From: Pseudomonas flavescens | Lineage (GTDB): Bacteria; Pseudomonadota; Gammaproteobacteria; Pseudomonadales; Pseudomonadaceae | NCBI RefSeq assembly: GCF_013408425.1 | Contig: NZ_JACBYV010000001.1 | Location: 5,084,001-5,148,000, forward strand | Length of the DNA stretch: 64,000 bases | Direction: 5' to 3' | Shown: positions 37,279-45,531 of the stretch, piece by piece | How positions within the stretch are numbered: the stretch's first letter is position 1 | Layout of the letters: every line of letters starts with the position of its first letter | The notes under the pieces: generated by a model | What the model saw: only the letters and a program-made list of their open reading frames with translations | The model's database searches: none | Told to the model about the DNA's origin: nothing | Made by a program: the position numbers and the translations under genes

Positions 37279-37385
37279 TATCAGGCAAGGAAGCCGCTCG
37301 CTCAAGGGCGTCTTGTCGGAGGCGTGATGTTGAGGCGGTAGCGAGCGTCTCATTATCTGGATAGATGAAAGCGAGGTACTTTTCG

Positions 37386-37787
37386 ATGCAGCGTGCAAAC
37401 ACTCACAGCAAGATCATTGGCTACTTGCTCTGGATCTTCGGTTTTCTCGGCGCTCACCGTTTCTATTTCGGCAAGCCGGTAACCGGGACCATCTGGTTCT
37501 TCACCCTGGGGCTGTTCTTCATCGGCTGGATCATCGACCTGTTCCTGATTCCGGCCATGGATCGTGAAGCCGACCTGCGTTTCACCGCTGGCGAAACGGA
37601 CTACAACGTTGCCTGGATCCTGCTGACCTTCCTCGGCATCTTCGGCGCACACCGCATGTATCAGGGCAAGTGGATCACCGGCATCCTGTACTTCTTCACC
37701 GGTGGCCTGTTCCTGCTGGGCGTGCTCTACGACCTCTGGACGCTGAACAACCAGGTGTCGATCAAGAACGCACAGGCGCAGCGCTAA
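37386..37787 (+). CDS. TM2 domain membrane protein
   Basis: A 133-residue protein with two tandem TM2-like units, each a pair of short membrane helices with a conserved GAHRFYFGK / GAHRMYQGKW turn (about residues 27-35 and 87-96). Function is unknown. ATG at 37386 is chosen because a GAGGT ribosome site is spaced 8 nt ahead; an in-frame ATG at 37365 lacks one. The gene is divergent from the radical SAM gene and shares the region containing the LexA box, 108-123 bp upstream of its start. Confidence 0.82.
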   Translation: MQRANTHSKIIGYLLWIFGFLGAHRFYFGKPVTGTIWFFTLGLFFIGWIIDLFLIPAMDREADLRFTAGETDYNVAWILLTFLGIFGAHRMYQGKWITGILYFFTGGLFLLGVLYDLWTLNNQVSIKNAQAQR

Positions 37788-37833
37788 CCTCGGACGTATC
37801 GTGGGCCGGGCGGCGATCCGCTTCAGCCCACCG

Positions 37834-37864
37834 TCAGCTACCAGGCATCAAGCCTGGTAGCTGA
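37834..37864. terminator. Hairpin spanning the pyrC' stop codon
   Basis: TCAGCTACCAGGC and GCCTGGTAGCTGA form a 13-bp perfect stem with a 5-nt loop. The right arm encodes the last codons of the leftward pyrC' gene, so the stop codon sits in the hairpin loop. It also faces the TM2 gene 47 bp after its stop, suiting a bidirectional transcript end. Confidence 0.6.
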
Positions 37865-39119
37865 TATGCCCATCCACCAGCGTATAGCGCACCTGGCCGG
37901 GCAGGCAGTGGCCGAGGAAGGGGCTGTTGCGACCCTTGGAGTGCCAGCTCTCGCCGGCCACGGTGGAAGCCTGGGGATCGAACAGCAGAATGTCCGCCGC
38001 ACCACCGACCTGCAGTTTGCCAGCCGGCAGGCGCAGGGCCTCGGCCGGACCACTGCTCAGGCGGGCGAGCAGGGTGGGCAGATCGAGCAGGCCATCCTGG
38101 ACCAGCGTCATCGCCAGTGGCAGCAACAACTGAACGCCGCTCATGCCGGGTTCGGTCTCGCCGAAAGGTGCCAGCTTGGCGTCACGTTCATGGGGCTGGT
38201 GATGGCTGGAGATGGCGCTGATCACTCCGCTCTTCACCGCCTCACGCAGCCCATCACGGTCTGCGCGGGTACGCAGCGGTGGTTGCACGTGGTAGAGGCT
38301 GGAAAAATCGATCAGCGCTTCGTCGGTCAGGATCAACTGATAAAGCGCCACGTCGGCGGTGACGGGCAGGCCGCGTGCCTGAGCGTCGGCTATCAGTTGT
38401 GCGCCACGTGCACTGGTCAGCTGGCTGAAGTGCGCACGCACGCCACTCTGCTCGACCAGCAACAGGTCGCGAGCCAGGGCCACGGTTTCGGCGGTTTCCG
38501 GAATTCCCGACAGACCGAGGAAGCTGGCGGTGGCACCTTCGTGGGCCAGGCCGCCTTCGGCGAGGTCATGATCCTGGGAGTGGATGATTACCGTCAGGTC
38601 GAAGGTGGCCGCATATTCGAGGGCGCGGCGCAGGGTGCGTGCGTTGCGGAAGTTGTTGAGACCGTTGCCGAACGCCACGCAGCCTGCATCGCGCAGGGCG
38701 ACCAGTTCGGCGAGCTGCTCGCCATCGAGACCCTTGCTCAGGGCGCCGATGGGAAACACCTTGGTATGACCGGCTTCGCGAGCACGGTCGAGAATCAGCT
38801 CGGCAACCGCCGAGGTGTCCAGCACCGGTTTGGTGATGGGCGGGCAGCACAGGCTGGTGACCCCGCCGGCAGCGGCTGCCAGGGTTTCGCTGGCGATGCT
38901 GCCTTTGCGGCTGTAACCGGGCTCGCGCAGGGCGACGGACAGATCGACCAGGCCGGGTGCGGCGATCAGCCCCTGGGCATCGAGCGTGTGATCGGCTTCG
39001 AAGCCGGCGGGTGCCTGACCGATAGCGCTCAGCTTGTCGCCTTGCACATAGATGTCCGCGACCTTGTCGAGGCCGCTGAGTGGGTCGATTACGCGGGCGC
39101 CGAGGATCCGGGTACGCAT
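37848..39119 (-). CDS. pyrC': Dihydroorotase-like subunit PyrC' (non-catalytic)
   Basis: A 423-residue protein of the dihydroorotase family, but the metal-binding His-x-His of active enzymes is replaced: residues 59-65 read DLSVALR where active forms have DLHVHLR (Ser61 and Ala63). This is the known feature of the Pseudomonas PyrC', an inactive partner needed to assemble aspartate transcarbamoylase with PyrB. ATG at 39119 overlaps the pyrB stop by one base or more, so the two are translationally coupled. Confidence 0.93.
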   Translation of the reverse strand: MRTRILGARVIDPLSGLDKVADIYVQGDKLSAIGQAPAGFEADHTLDAQGLIAAPGLVDLSVALREPGYSRKGSIASETLAAAAGGVTSLCCPPITKPVLDTSAVAELILDRAREAGHTKVFPIGALSKGLDGEQLAELVALRDAGCVAFGNGLNNFRNARTLRRALEYAATFDLTVIIHSQDHDLAEGGLAHEGATASFLGLSGIPETAETVALARDLLLVEQSGVRAHFSQLTSARGAQLIADAQARGLPVTADVALYQLILTDEALIDFSSLYHVQPPLRTRADRDGLREAVKSGVISAISSHHQPHERDAKLAPFGETEPGMSGVQLLLPLAMTLVQDGLLDLPTLLARLSSGPAEALRLPAGKLQVGGAADILLFDPQASTVAGESWHSKGRNSPFLGHCLPGQVRYTLVDGHISYQA

Positions 39120-40123
39120 CAGTTGTGCTCCTCGGAGTTGAGTTGTCGTTGCGCGTTCTGGCCGCTCATGGCCATGGACAGCACGGCCATGCGGATGGCG
39201 ATGCCGTAGGTGACCTGGTTGAGAATGACCGACTGCGGGCCATCGGCGACCGCCGACTCGATCTCCACCCCGCGGTTGATCGGCCCCGGGTGCATGACCA
39301 GCGCATCCGGCTTGGCCAGTTTGAGGCGTTGCTCGGTCAGGCCGAACAGGCGATAGAACTCGCCCTCGCTGGGCAGCAGGCCGCCTGTCATGCGCTCGCG
39401 CTGCAGACGCAACATGATCACCACGTCGACATCCTTGAGGCCTTCGGTCATGTCGCTGTAGACCTTCACGCCGTATTGCTCGATACCCACGGGCAGCAGG
39501 GTTTTCGGCGCGATCACGCGGATGTCCGGGCAGCCGAGGGTTTTCAGCGCCAGCATGTTGGAGCGCGCCACTCGCGAGTGCAGGATGTCGCCGACGATGG
39601 CCACCGAAAGATTCTCGAAGCTGCCCTTGTGGCGGCGAATGGTCAGCATGTCGAGCATGCCCTGGGTCGGGTGCGCATGGCGCCCGTCACCACCGTTGAT
39701 GATCGCCAGGTTGGGGCATACGTGCTCGGCGATGAAGTGCGCAGCGCCGGAATCGGCGTGGCGCACCACGAAGATGTCGGCAGCCATGGCTTCCAGGTTG
39801 CGCAGGGTGTCGAACAGCGTTTCGCCCTTGCTGGTCGAGCTGGTCGACACGTTGAGGCTGATCACGTCGGCCGACAGGCGCTGGGCAGCCAGTTCGAAGG
39901 TGGTGCGGGTGCGCGTGGAGTTCTCGAAGAACACGTTGCACACCGTCTTGCCGCGCAGCAGCGGGACCTTCTTCACGGCGCGGGCGCCGACTTCGAGAAA
40001 CGAGTCGGCGGTATCGAGGATTTCCGTCAGCAGCTCGCGCGGCAGGCCGTCGAGGGACAGGAAATGGCGCAACTGGCCTTGGTCGTTCAGTTGCAGCGGG
40101 CGCTTGGCATCGATTGGGGTCAT
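39119..40123 (-). CDS. pyrB: Aspartate carbamoyltransferase catalytic subunit
   Basis: A 334-residue enzyme forming carbamoyl-aspartate, the first committed step of pyrimidine synthesis. The carbamoyl-phosphate site is [15 protein letters not shown] (about residues 58-72) with the following [13 protein letters not shown], and the HPTQ motif is in [18 protein letters not shown] at 40123 ([10 protein letters not shown]) is the family start; the frame is open further upstream through pyrR. It overlaps the pyrR stop by 4 bp. Confidence 0.96.
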   Translation of the reverse strand: MTPIDAKRPLQLNDQGQLRHFLSLDGLPRELLTEILDTADSFLEVGARAVKKVPLLRGKTVCNVFFENSTRTRTTFELAAQRLSADVISLNVSTSSTSKGETLFDTLRNLEAMAADIFVVRHADSGAAHFIAEHVCPNLAIINGGDGRHAHPTQGMLDMLTIRRHKGSFENLSVAIVGDILHSRVARSNMLALKTLGCPDIRVIAPKTLLPVGIEQYGVKVYSDMTEGLKDVDVVIMLRLQRERMTGGLLPSEGEFYRLFGLTEQRLKLAKPDALVMHPGPINRGVEIESAVADGPQSVILNQVTYGIAIRMAVLSMAMSGQNAQRQLNSEEHN

Positions 40124-40641
40124 TGCGGACGGCCTTGGTCGGAAAGCGTCTGGAGTTCGAGGGTGAAGGGGGCGGGGCCGGACAATTTTACCCGCTGATC
40201 GGCCGCCAGCGACAGCGTCGCGCCGACCACGTCCGGACGAATCGGCAGTTCGCGGGCATCCAGGTCCAGCAGGCTGACCAGGGTCACGCTGGCGGGGCGG
40301 CCGTAGTCGAACAGCTCGTTGAGGGCCGCACGGATGGTCCGGCCGCTCATCAGTACGTCGTCGATCAGCACCAGATGCTGGCCTTCGATCTCGAACGGCA
40401 GTTCGGAGGGTTGTACCTGAGGGTGCAGGCCATTCTGGGTGAAATCGTCGCGGTAAAAGGAAACGTCGAGGATACCCAGTGGCTCGTCGCGGCCCAGTTG
40501 CTCCAGCAACGCCTGGGCTACCCATACGCCACCGGTGCGGATGCCGATGAAACGCGGCGTGGCAATCTGCCGCCGGTTGAGGTGAGCGATCAGCGAGGAT
40601 GCCATCTGCGGCAGCAGTTCGGCGGGGTTGGGTAGACTCAT
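40120..40641 (-). CDS. pyrR: PyrR: uracil phosphoribosyltransferase-type regulator
   Basis: A 173-residue type I phosphoribosyltransferase; the PRPP motif is [20 protein letters not shown] (about residues 89-108). In Gram-positives PyrR attenuates pyr transcripts; in Pseudomonas the family member is encoded upstream of pyrB and its regulatory role is reported but less clear. ATG at 40641. It heads the pyrR-pyrB-pyrC' operon, 28 bp after ruvX. Confidence 0.93.
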   Translation of the reverse strand: MSLPNPAELLPQMASSLIAHLNRRQIATPRFIGIRTGGVWVAQALLEQLGRDEPLGILDVSFYRDDFTQNGLHPQVQPSELPFEIEGQHLVLIDDVLMSGRTIRAALNELFDYGRPASVTLVSLLDLDARELPIRPDVVGATLSLAADQRVKLSGPAPFTLELQTLSDQGRPQ

Positions 40642-40669
40642 CGAAAAGCTCCTTGTGGCCGTGGCTGAT

Positions 40670-41113
40670 TCAGCCCGGGCTGTTTTCTTCCAGCCAGCCC
40701 TGCAGCAGCAGGGCCGCGGCGAGGGCGTCTACCGGGCGCTGGCGATAACCGCCAGTCTGGCCCTGTTGCAGGCGTTCGCCCTTGGCGGCGTAAGTGGTCA
40801 GGCGTTCGTCGTGGGTGAAAACCGGCAGGTTGAAGCGGCCGTTGAGGCGGCGGGCGAACTTCTCCGCGCGCTCGCTCATGTCGCTGGGGGTACCGTCCAT
40901 GTTCAGCGGCAGGCCGACGACCAGGGCGTCAGGCTGCCATTCGCGTATCAGCGCTTCGACCTTCTGCCAGTCCGGCACGCCATTCTGAGCCTTGAGGATG
41001 CACAGCTCGCGGGCCGAGCCGGTGATCGGCTGGCCCACGGCGACACCGATCTGCTTGGTGCCGTAATCGAAGCCGAGCAGCAGGCGCAGCGGTTTGCTGC
41101 TCGCCTCGGCCAT
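40670..41113 (-). CDS. ruvX: RuvX (YqgF) Holliday-junction-resolvase-fold nuclease
   Basis: A 147-residue protein of the YqgF/RuvX family, thought to process the 5' end of pre-16S rRNA. The catalytic region is [18 protein letters not shown] (Asp near residue 15), and the C-terminal [22 protein letters not shown] has the matching Asp. ATG at 41113 overlaps the algH stop by one base. It precedes pyrR in the conserved algH-ruvX-pyrR order. Confidence 0.94.
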   Translation of the reverse strand: MAEASSKPLRLLLGFDYGTKQIGVAVGQPITGSARELCILKAQNGVPDWQKVEALIREWQPDALVVGLPLNMDGTPSDMSERAEKFARRLNGRFNLPVFTHDERLTTYAAKGERLQQGQTGGYRQRPVDALAAALLLQGWLEENSPG

Positions 41114-41682
41114 CAGGCGTGCCCCGCCTGGGCGGTGAGCAGGTTGAGATCGATGCCGAGCAGCGCGGCGGCAGCGCCCAGGCGCTTGTCGTACGGCGTC
41201 TCGAACAGGATCGTCTGATCCGCCGGACAGGTCAGCCAGGCGTTGTCGGCCAGTTCCTCTTCCAACTGCCCGGCTCCCCAGCCCGCATAGCCGAGGGCGA
41301 TCAGATGCCGGGCCGGGCCTTCGCCCTGGGAGATGGCGAACAGCACGTCCTGGGAGGTCGACAGGCCCAGATCGCCCAGGTCGAGAGTGGCCTGGAAGTG
41401 CGGGCCGCTAGGGTGCAGCACGAAACCACGATCCGTCTGCACCGGGCCGCCGCTGAAGATCGGCAGGCTTTGACAGAGCACCGATGGTTCGCTGTCAGGG
41501 CGCAGTTGTTCGAGCACGTCGGCCAGGTTCAGGCCGTTGGGACGGTTGATCACCAGCCCCATGGCGCCCTGATCGCTGTGCTCGATCAGATAGATCACGG
41601 TCTGCGCGAAATTCGGATCGGCCATGTGCGGCATGGCGATCAGAAAGTGATGTTTGAGGATGCTCGGGGTGGCGTCTTTCAT
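41113..41682 (-). CDS. algH: YqgE/AlgH family protein
   Basis: A 189-residue protein of the UPF0301 (YqgE/AlgH) family. Typical stretches are KHHFLIAMPHMADPNFAQTV, GAMGLVINRP and FSGGPVQTDRGFVLHP. AlgH was named for an effect on alginate production in P. aeruginosa, but its biochemistry is unknown. ATG at 41682. The 112 bp between it and tonB contain a CAAGCT-type repeat copy. Confidence 0.93.
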   Translation of the reverse strand: MKDATPSILKHHFLIAMPHMADPNFAQTVIYLIEHSDQGAMGLVINRPNGLNLADVLEQLRPDSEPSVLCQSLPIFSGGPVQTDRGFVLHPSGPHFQATLDLGDLGLSTSQDVLFAISQGEGPARHLIALGYAGWGAGQLEEELADNAWLTCPADQTILFETPYDKRLGAAAALLGIDLNLLTAQAGHA

Positions 41683-41693
41683 GGACGCTAGTT

Positions 41694-41730
41694 TGAAGCT
41701 GCAAGGCTCAAGCTACAAGCTGCAAGTGAG
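41694..41730. repeat. CAAGCT-type short repeat copy
   Basis: TGAAGCTGCAAGGCTCAAGC and TACAAGCTGCAAGTGAG run together between algH and tonB3. The units GCTGCAAG, GCTCAAG and GCTACAAG alternate and match the copies at 16.91 kb and in hemW. No reading frame. Confidence 0.55.
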
Positions 41731-41794
41731 AGCGAAACGCGATTGATCGTCCGTTCGTCTCGCGGTCGAATTGTTGCAGCACGAGCCTGCTTCT

Positions 41795-42691
41795 TCAGTT
41801 GCTCGACAGGCGGTCGCCACGCTCGAAGCGCCAGGTACGGATGATTTCCAGGCGGTCGATGTCCGCGAGGTCGCCAGCGAACGGTGCATAAGGGGCCGCG
41901 AGGCGGACGATACGCATGGCGGCCTGGTCGAGGACCTGCTCGCCAGAGGATTCGAGTACCAGCACCTCATACAGGCTGCCGTCTCGGTTGATCGATACCA
42001 GGAGCCGCAGGCTGCCGTAGATCTGCCGACGTCGGGCGTCGTCCGGGTAGTTCAGGTTGCCGACGCGTTCGACCTTCTTGCGCCACTCGTCCTTGTACCA
42101 GGCACCCTTGTCGCGCATGGTCGAGGCGGCGTTGAGGCGATGAATCTTCGGTCGTTTGGCGTACTGCTGCACCTCGTTGGCCAGCTCCGCTTCCAGGCTG
42201 GCGATTTCCGCAGACAGTTGTGCGCTATCGAATGCCGGGGCGGTAGGGGCTGGGGGCGTAGGTTTGGTCTCTTCGCGCTTGGCGGGCGCTTTCTGAGCCT
42301 GTGGCGCCCTGGTGGTGACGACCGCTTTGGGCGCCTCCGGTTTTACCGCGGGCGGCGGTGGGGCAGCCGCGGGCGTAACCTTGCGGACTTCGGTGTCCTG
42401 AAAGGGCGCCTGTTCCGTGGTGGTCGGCGCTGCTTTCTTATCCAGGGTGCCGCTGCCCTGCTGGTTGTCCTGGGCGAGGAAGTCCGCTTCCTTGGGCTTT
42501 TCATCGCTCTTGAAGGTGGACAGGGTGATTTCCAGTGTCTTGCTGATCTGCCCTGGCTCGACGAAAGAGAAGCCCACGCCGAGGATCAGCGCTGCGTGCA
42601 GCACGGCCGCGAGAAACAGGGTGAACCCCAGGCGATCCGCCGGGCGAACGCCGGAGGCGGTGACATCGGGTGGGGTAGTTGCTGCGTTCAT
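41795..42691 (-). CDS. tonB3: Second TonB-family protein (TonB3-like, next to pil genes)
   Basis: A 298-residue protein: one N-terminal membrane anchor (about residues 25-48, LGFTLFLAAVLHAALILGVG), a Lys/Pro/Ala-rich spacer (about 75-160) and a TonB C-terminal domain with NYPDDARRRQIYGSLRLLVSINRDG. In P. aeruginosa the TonB3 encoded at this position is needed for twitching motility and pilus assembly. No exbB/exbD lie next to it here. ATG at 42691 is preferred to an upstream TTG. Confidence 0.88.
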   Translation of the reverse strand: MNAATTPPDVTASGVRPADRLGFTLFLAAVLHAALILGVGFSFVEPGQISKTLEITLSTFKSDEKPKEADFLAQDNQQGSGTLDKKAAPTTTEQAPFQDTEVRKVTPAAAPPPPAVKPEAPKAVVTTRAPQAQKAPAKREETKPTPPAPTAPAFDSAQLSAEIASLEAELANEVQQYAKRPKIHRLNAASTMRDKGAWYKDEWRKKVERVGNLNYPDDARRRQIYGSLRLLVSINRDGSLYEVLVLESSGEQVLDQAAMRIVRLAAPYAPFAGDLADIDRLEIIRTWRFERGDRLSSN

Positions 42692-42851
42692 CGGTCTTCG
42701 GTCGTCAGAGTCTGTCAACGGTCGGTGCGGCTGTGCTGGAGCGTCAGCAGCCCCTCAGGGCTGGTTTCGTTTCAGCGCAAACCACAGGGCCATGCCGGGT
42801 GGGCACGGCCTCTGGATTGCCGCGCAGTCTGCCGAGGCGTCCGAGAAAAGT

Positions 42852-43814
42852 CTATGAAGCACTCCGCGCATTGAGCTTTTCGGCAATCTTGTCCATCAAC
42901 TGTTCGCCAATGCGTGTATCGAAGGCTGCATCGATCTCGCGAATGCAGGTCGGGCTGGTGACGTTGATCTCGGTGAGGCGGTCGCCAATCACGTCCAGGC
43001 CGACGAACAGCAGGCCTCGCTCACGCAGGCTCGGGCCGACTGCCGCAGCGATTTCGCGGTCGCGATCGGTCAGTGGACGAGCTTCGCCACGGCCGCCTGC
43101 AGCCAGGTTGCCACGGGTTTCGCCGCTGGCGGGAATGCGTGCCAGGCAGTAAGGCACCGGTTCACCGTCTATCATCAGAATACGTTTGTCGCCGTCGAGA
43201 ATGGCCGGCAGATAACGCTGCGCCATGATCTGTTGACTACCATGAGCGGTAAGGGCTTCGAGAATCACCGACAGGTTCGGGTCACCTTCGCGGTGACGAA
43301 AGATCATCGAACCACCCATGCCATCGAGGGGTTTGAGAATGATGTCACGGTGCTGTCGCGCAAAATCGCGCAGAATGTCGGGTCTGCGGCTGACAATCGT
43401 CTCCGGCGTGAACGTCGGAAAGCGGGTGGCGAAGAATTTCTCGTTGCAGTCGCGCAGGCTTTGCGGTCGGTTGACCACCAGGGTGCCGGCTTCTTCGGCC
43501 TGCTCGAGCAGGTAAGTTGAATAGACGAATTCGTTATCAAAGGGCGGATCCTTGCGCATCAGGATCACATCCAGTTCGGCAAGCGGCAGGTCCTGCTCTT
43601 CGCCGAGCTCGAACCAGCGTTGCGGATCTGCGAATACGTGAAGGGGGCGTGTGCGGCCCCGGGCGACACCAGCGGCCTGGTAGAGATCCTTCTGTTCCAT
43701 ATAGAAGAGGCTCCAGCCGCGGGCCTGGGCAGCCAGCAACATGGCCAGCGAGCTGTCCTTCTTGTAGGAAATCTGCGCGATGGGATCCATGACGATGCCG
43801 AGCCGAACGCTCAT
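42852..43814 (-). CDS. gshB: Glutathione synthetase
   Basis: A 320-residue ATP-grasp enzyme joining gamma-glutamylcysteine and glycine. Marks are the N-terminus SVRLGIVMDPIAQISYKKDS, the ATP-grasp stretch DIILKPLDGMGGSMIFRHRE and the C-terminal FVGLDVIGDRLTEINVTSPT. ATG at 43814 is the family start. It is divergent from pilG across 230 bp. Confidence 0.97.
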   Translation of the reverse strand: MSVRLGIVMDPIAQISYKKDSSLAMLLAAQARGWSLFYMEQKDLYQAAGVARGRTRPLHVFADPQRWFELGEEQDLPLAELDVILMRKDPPFDNEFVYSTYLLEQAEEAGTLVVNRPQSLRDCNEKFFATRFPTFTPETIVSRRPDILRDFARQHRDIILKPLDGMGGSMIFRHREGDPNLSVILEALTAHGSQQIMAQRYLPAILDGDKRILMIDGEPVPYCLARIPASGETRGNLAAGGRGEARPLTDRDREIAAAVGPSLRERGLLFVGLDVIGDRLTEINVTSPTCIREIDAAFDTRIGEQLMDKIAEKLNARSAS

Positions 43815-44044
43815 TGAAGTATCTCCGTGAAGGGCGGTTGAAAATACCGCCGCAAAGGTAGCGGGGGTCAGCGCCAAGGGTGGCGCTGACAGGGCTGGTG
43901 GTCAAGGGAAACCGGGCTGATGGCTTGCATGGGGAGAGTGTGCTAAAAAGGCCCAGCGATGGGCCGGGCCCAATGGTTTCAGGGCTTTCGGCACACTGGA
44001 AATGGCGTAACACAACGACTCACCGAAGTGGTGGCAGGGCAGAC

Positions 44045-44452
44045 ATGGAACAGCAATCCGAAGGTTTGAGGGTGATGGTGATCGACGATTCGAAAACGAT
44101 TCGTCGTACAGCGGAAACCTTGCTGAAAAAGGTGGGTTGCGAGGTGATCACTGCGGTGGACGGCTTCGATGCTCTGGCAAAGATCGCCGATACCCATCCG
44201 AACATCATTTTCGTCGACATCATGATGCCGCGTCTCGATGGCTATCAGACCTGCGCCTTGATCAAGAACAACAGCGCCTTCAAATCCACGCCAGTTATCA
44301 TGCTGTCGTCCAAGGATGGCCTGTTCGATAAAGCCAAGGGCCGTATCGTGGGTTCTGATCAATATTTGACCAAACCATTCAGCAAGGAAGAGCTGCTCGG
44401 CGCGATCAAGACCCATGTCCCGGAGTTCTCTCCGGTCGAACAGGCATCCTGA
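44045..44452 (+). CDS. pilG: Twitching motility response regulator PilG
   Basis: A 135-residue single-domain receiver. Acidic pair Asp14/Asp15 (VMVIDDSKTIRR), phospho-acceptor Asp58 (FVDIMMPRLDG) and Lys in TKPFSKEEL. It is phosphorylated by ChpA and promotes pilus extension and cAMP signalling through FimL/FimV/CyaB. ATG at 44045 is the family start; the frame is open upstream. First gene of the pilGHIJK-chpABC operon. Confidence 0.97.
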   Translation: MEQQSEGLRVMVIDDSKTIRRTAETLLKKVGCEVITAVDGFDALAKIADTHPNIIFVDIMMPRLDGYQTCALIKNNSAFKSTPVIMLSSKDGLFDKAKGRIVGSDQYLTKPFSKEELLGAIKTHVPEFSPVEQAS

Positions 44453-44501
44453 CGTCCGGCTGACGCCACAGACGCCTCCTCTTTATGTATTGGGAAACAT
44501 C

Positions 44502-44867
44502 ATGGCTCGAATTCTGATTGTTGATGACTCGCCGACCGAAATGTACAAGCTGACCGCCATGTTGGAAAAACACGGGCACCAGGTACTCAAGGCCGAAAAC
44601 GGTGCTGATGGTGTCGCTCTGGCGCGCCAGGAAAAGCCCGACGCTGTATTGATGGACATCGTCATGCCTGGCCTCAATGGCTTCCAGGCGACCCGGCAGC
44701 TGACCAAGGATGCCGAGACCAACCATATTCCGGTGATCATCGTCACCACCAAGGATCAGGAAACCGACAAGGTCTGGGGCAAACGCCAGGGCGCCAAGGA
44801 TTACCTGACCAAGCCGGTGGATGAAGCCACTCTGCTGAAAACCCTGAACGCGGTGCTGGCCGGCTGA
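44502..44867 (+). CDS. pilH: Twitching motility response regulator PilH
   Basis: A 121-residue single-domain receiver with phospho-acceptor Asp52 in VLMDIVMPG and Lys in TKPVDEATLL. PilH opposes PilG, acting mainly as a phosphate sink or promoting retraction via PilT. ATG at 44502, 49 bp after pilG. It is shorter than PilG at its N-terminus, as in P. aeruginosa. Confidence 0.96.
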   Translation: MARILIVDDSPTEMYKLTAMLEKHGHQVLKAENGADGVALARQEKPDAVLMDIVMPGLNGFQATRQLTKDAETNHIPVIIVTTKDQETDKVWGKRQGAKDYLTKPVDEATLLKTLNAVLAG

Positions 44868-44909
44868 CGCCGGACCGCATCGCAGCACAAGAAGAAGGTC
44901 ACGGCAGGC

Positions 44910-45446
44910 ATGTCAGAGACACGCACCCCTTTTCAGATTCTTCTCGGCATCGAGCAGCGCTGCCGTGCGGTGGCGGCTGGTCTGCCATCGCAGAAAGTGG
45001 CGGTACAGACCTGGAGCGGGATTGGTTTTCGCATGGGCGAACGGTTGTTCGTCGCACCGATGGGAGAGGTCGGTGAAGTCCTGCACGAACCACGGCATAC
45101 CCTGCTGCCCGGCGTGAAGAGCTGGGTCAAGGGTGTGGCCAACGTGCGCGGGCGATTGCTGCCGGTCATGGATCTGTGCGGTTTTTTCGGCAGTGAACTG
45201 TCACCGCTGCGCAAGCAGCGGCGCGTGCTGGTCGTCGATCATCAGGATGTCTTCGCTGGCCTCACGGTCGACGAGGTATTCGGCATGCAGCACTTCGCGG
45301 TGGATACCTTCTCCGAGCAGCTGCCACCGCTCGAGTCGGCCATTCAGCCGTTCATTCATGGTGTGTTTCAGCGCGAGCAGCCATGGCTGGTGTTCAGCCC
45401 TCACGCGCTGGCACAGGCTCCAGAGTTTATCGACGTTGCGTTTTGA
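44910..45446 (+). CDS. pilI: Chemotaxis adaptor PilI (CheW-like)
   Basis: A 178-residue CheW-domain adaptor that couples PilJ to ChpA. Features are WSGIGFRMGERLFVAPMGEV, the LLPGVKSWVKGVANVRGRLLPVMDL-type strand of CheW and VDEVFGMQHF. ATG at 44910, 42 bp after pilH. The operon context makes the assignment firm. Confidence 0.95.
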   Translation: MSETRTPFQILLGIEQRCRAVAAGLPSQKVAVQTWSGIGFRMGERLFVAPMGEVGEVLHEPRHTLLPGVKSWVKGVANVRGRLLPVMDLCGFFGSELSPLRKQRRVLVVDHQDVFAGLTVDEVFGMQHFAVDTFSEQLPPLESAIQPFIHGVFQREQPWLVFSPHALAQAPEFIDVAF

Positions 45447-45531
45447 GAGCTTTTCGGTGGGGGCGGCGTAGCCAGCCTTCTGATGTTATATGGAATTCGT
45501 AGTGCTGTAGGGTCCAGGCGGGGGCCAGAAG

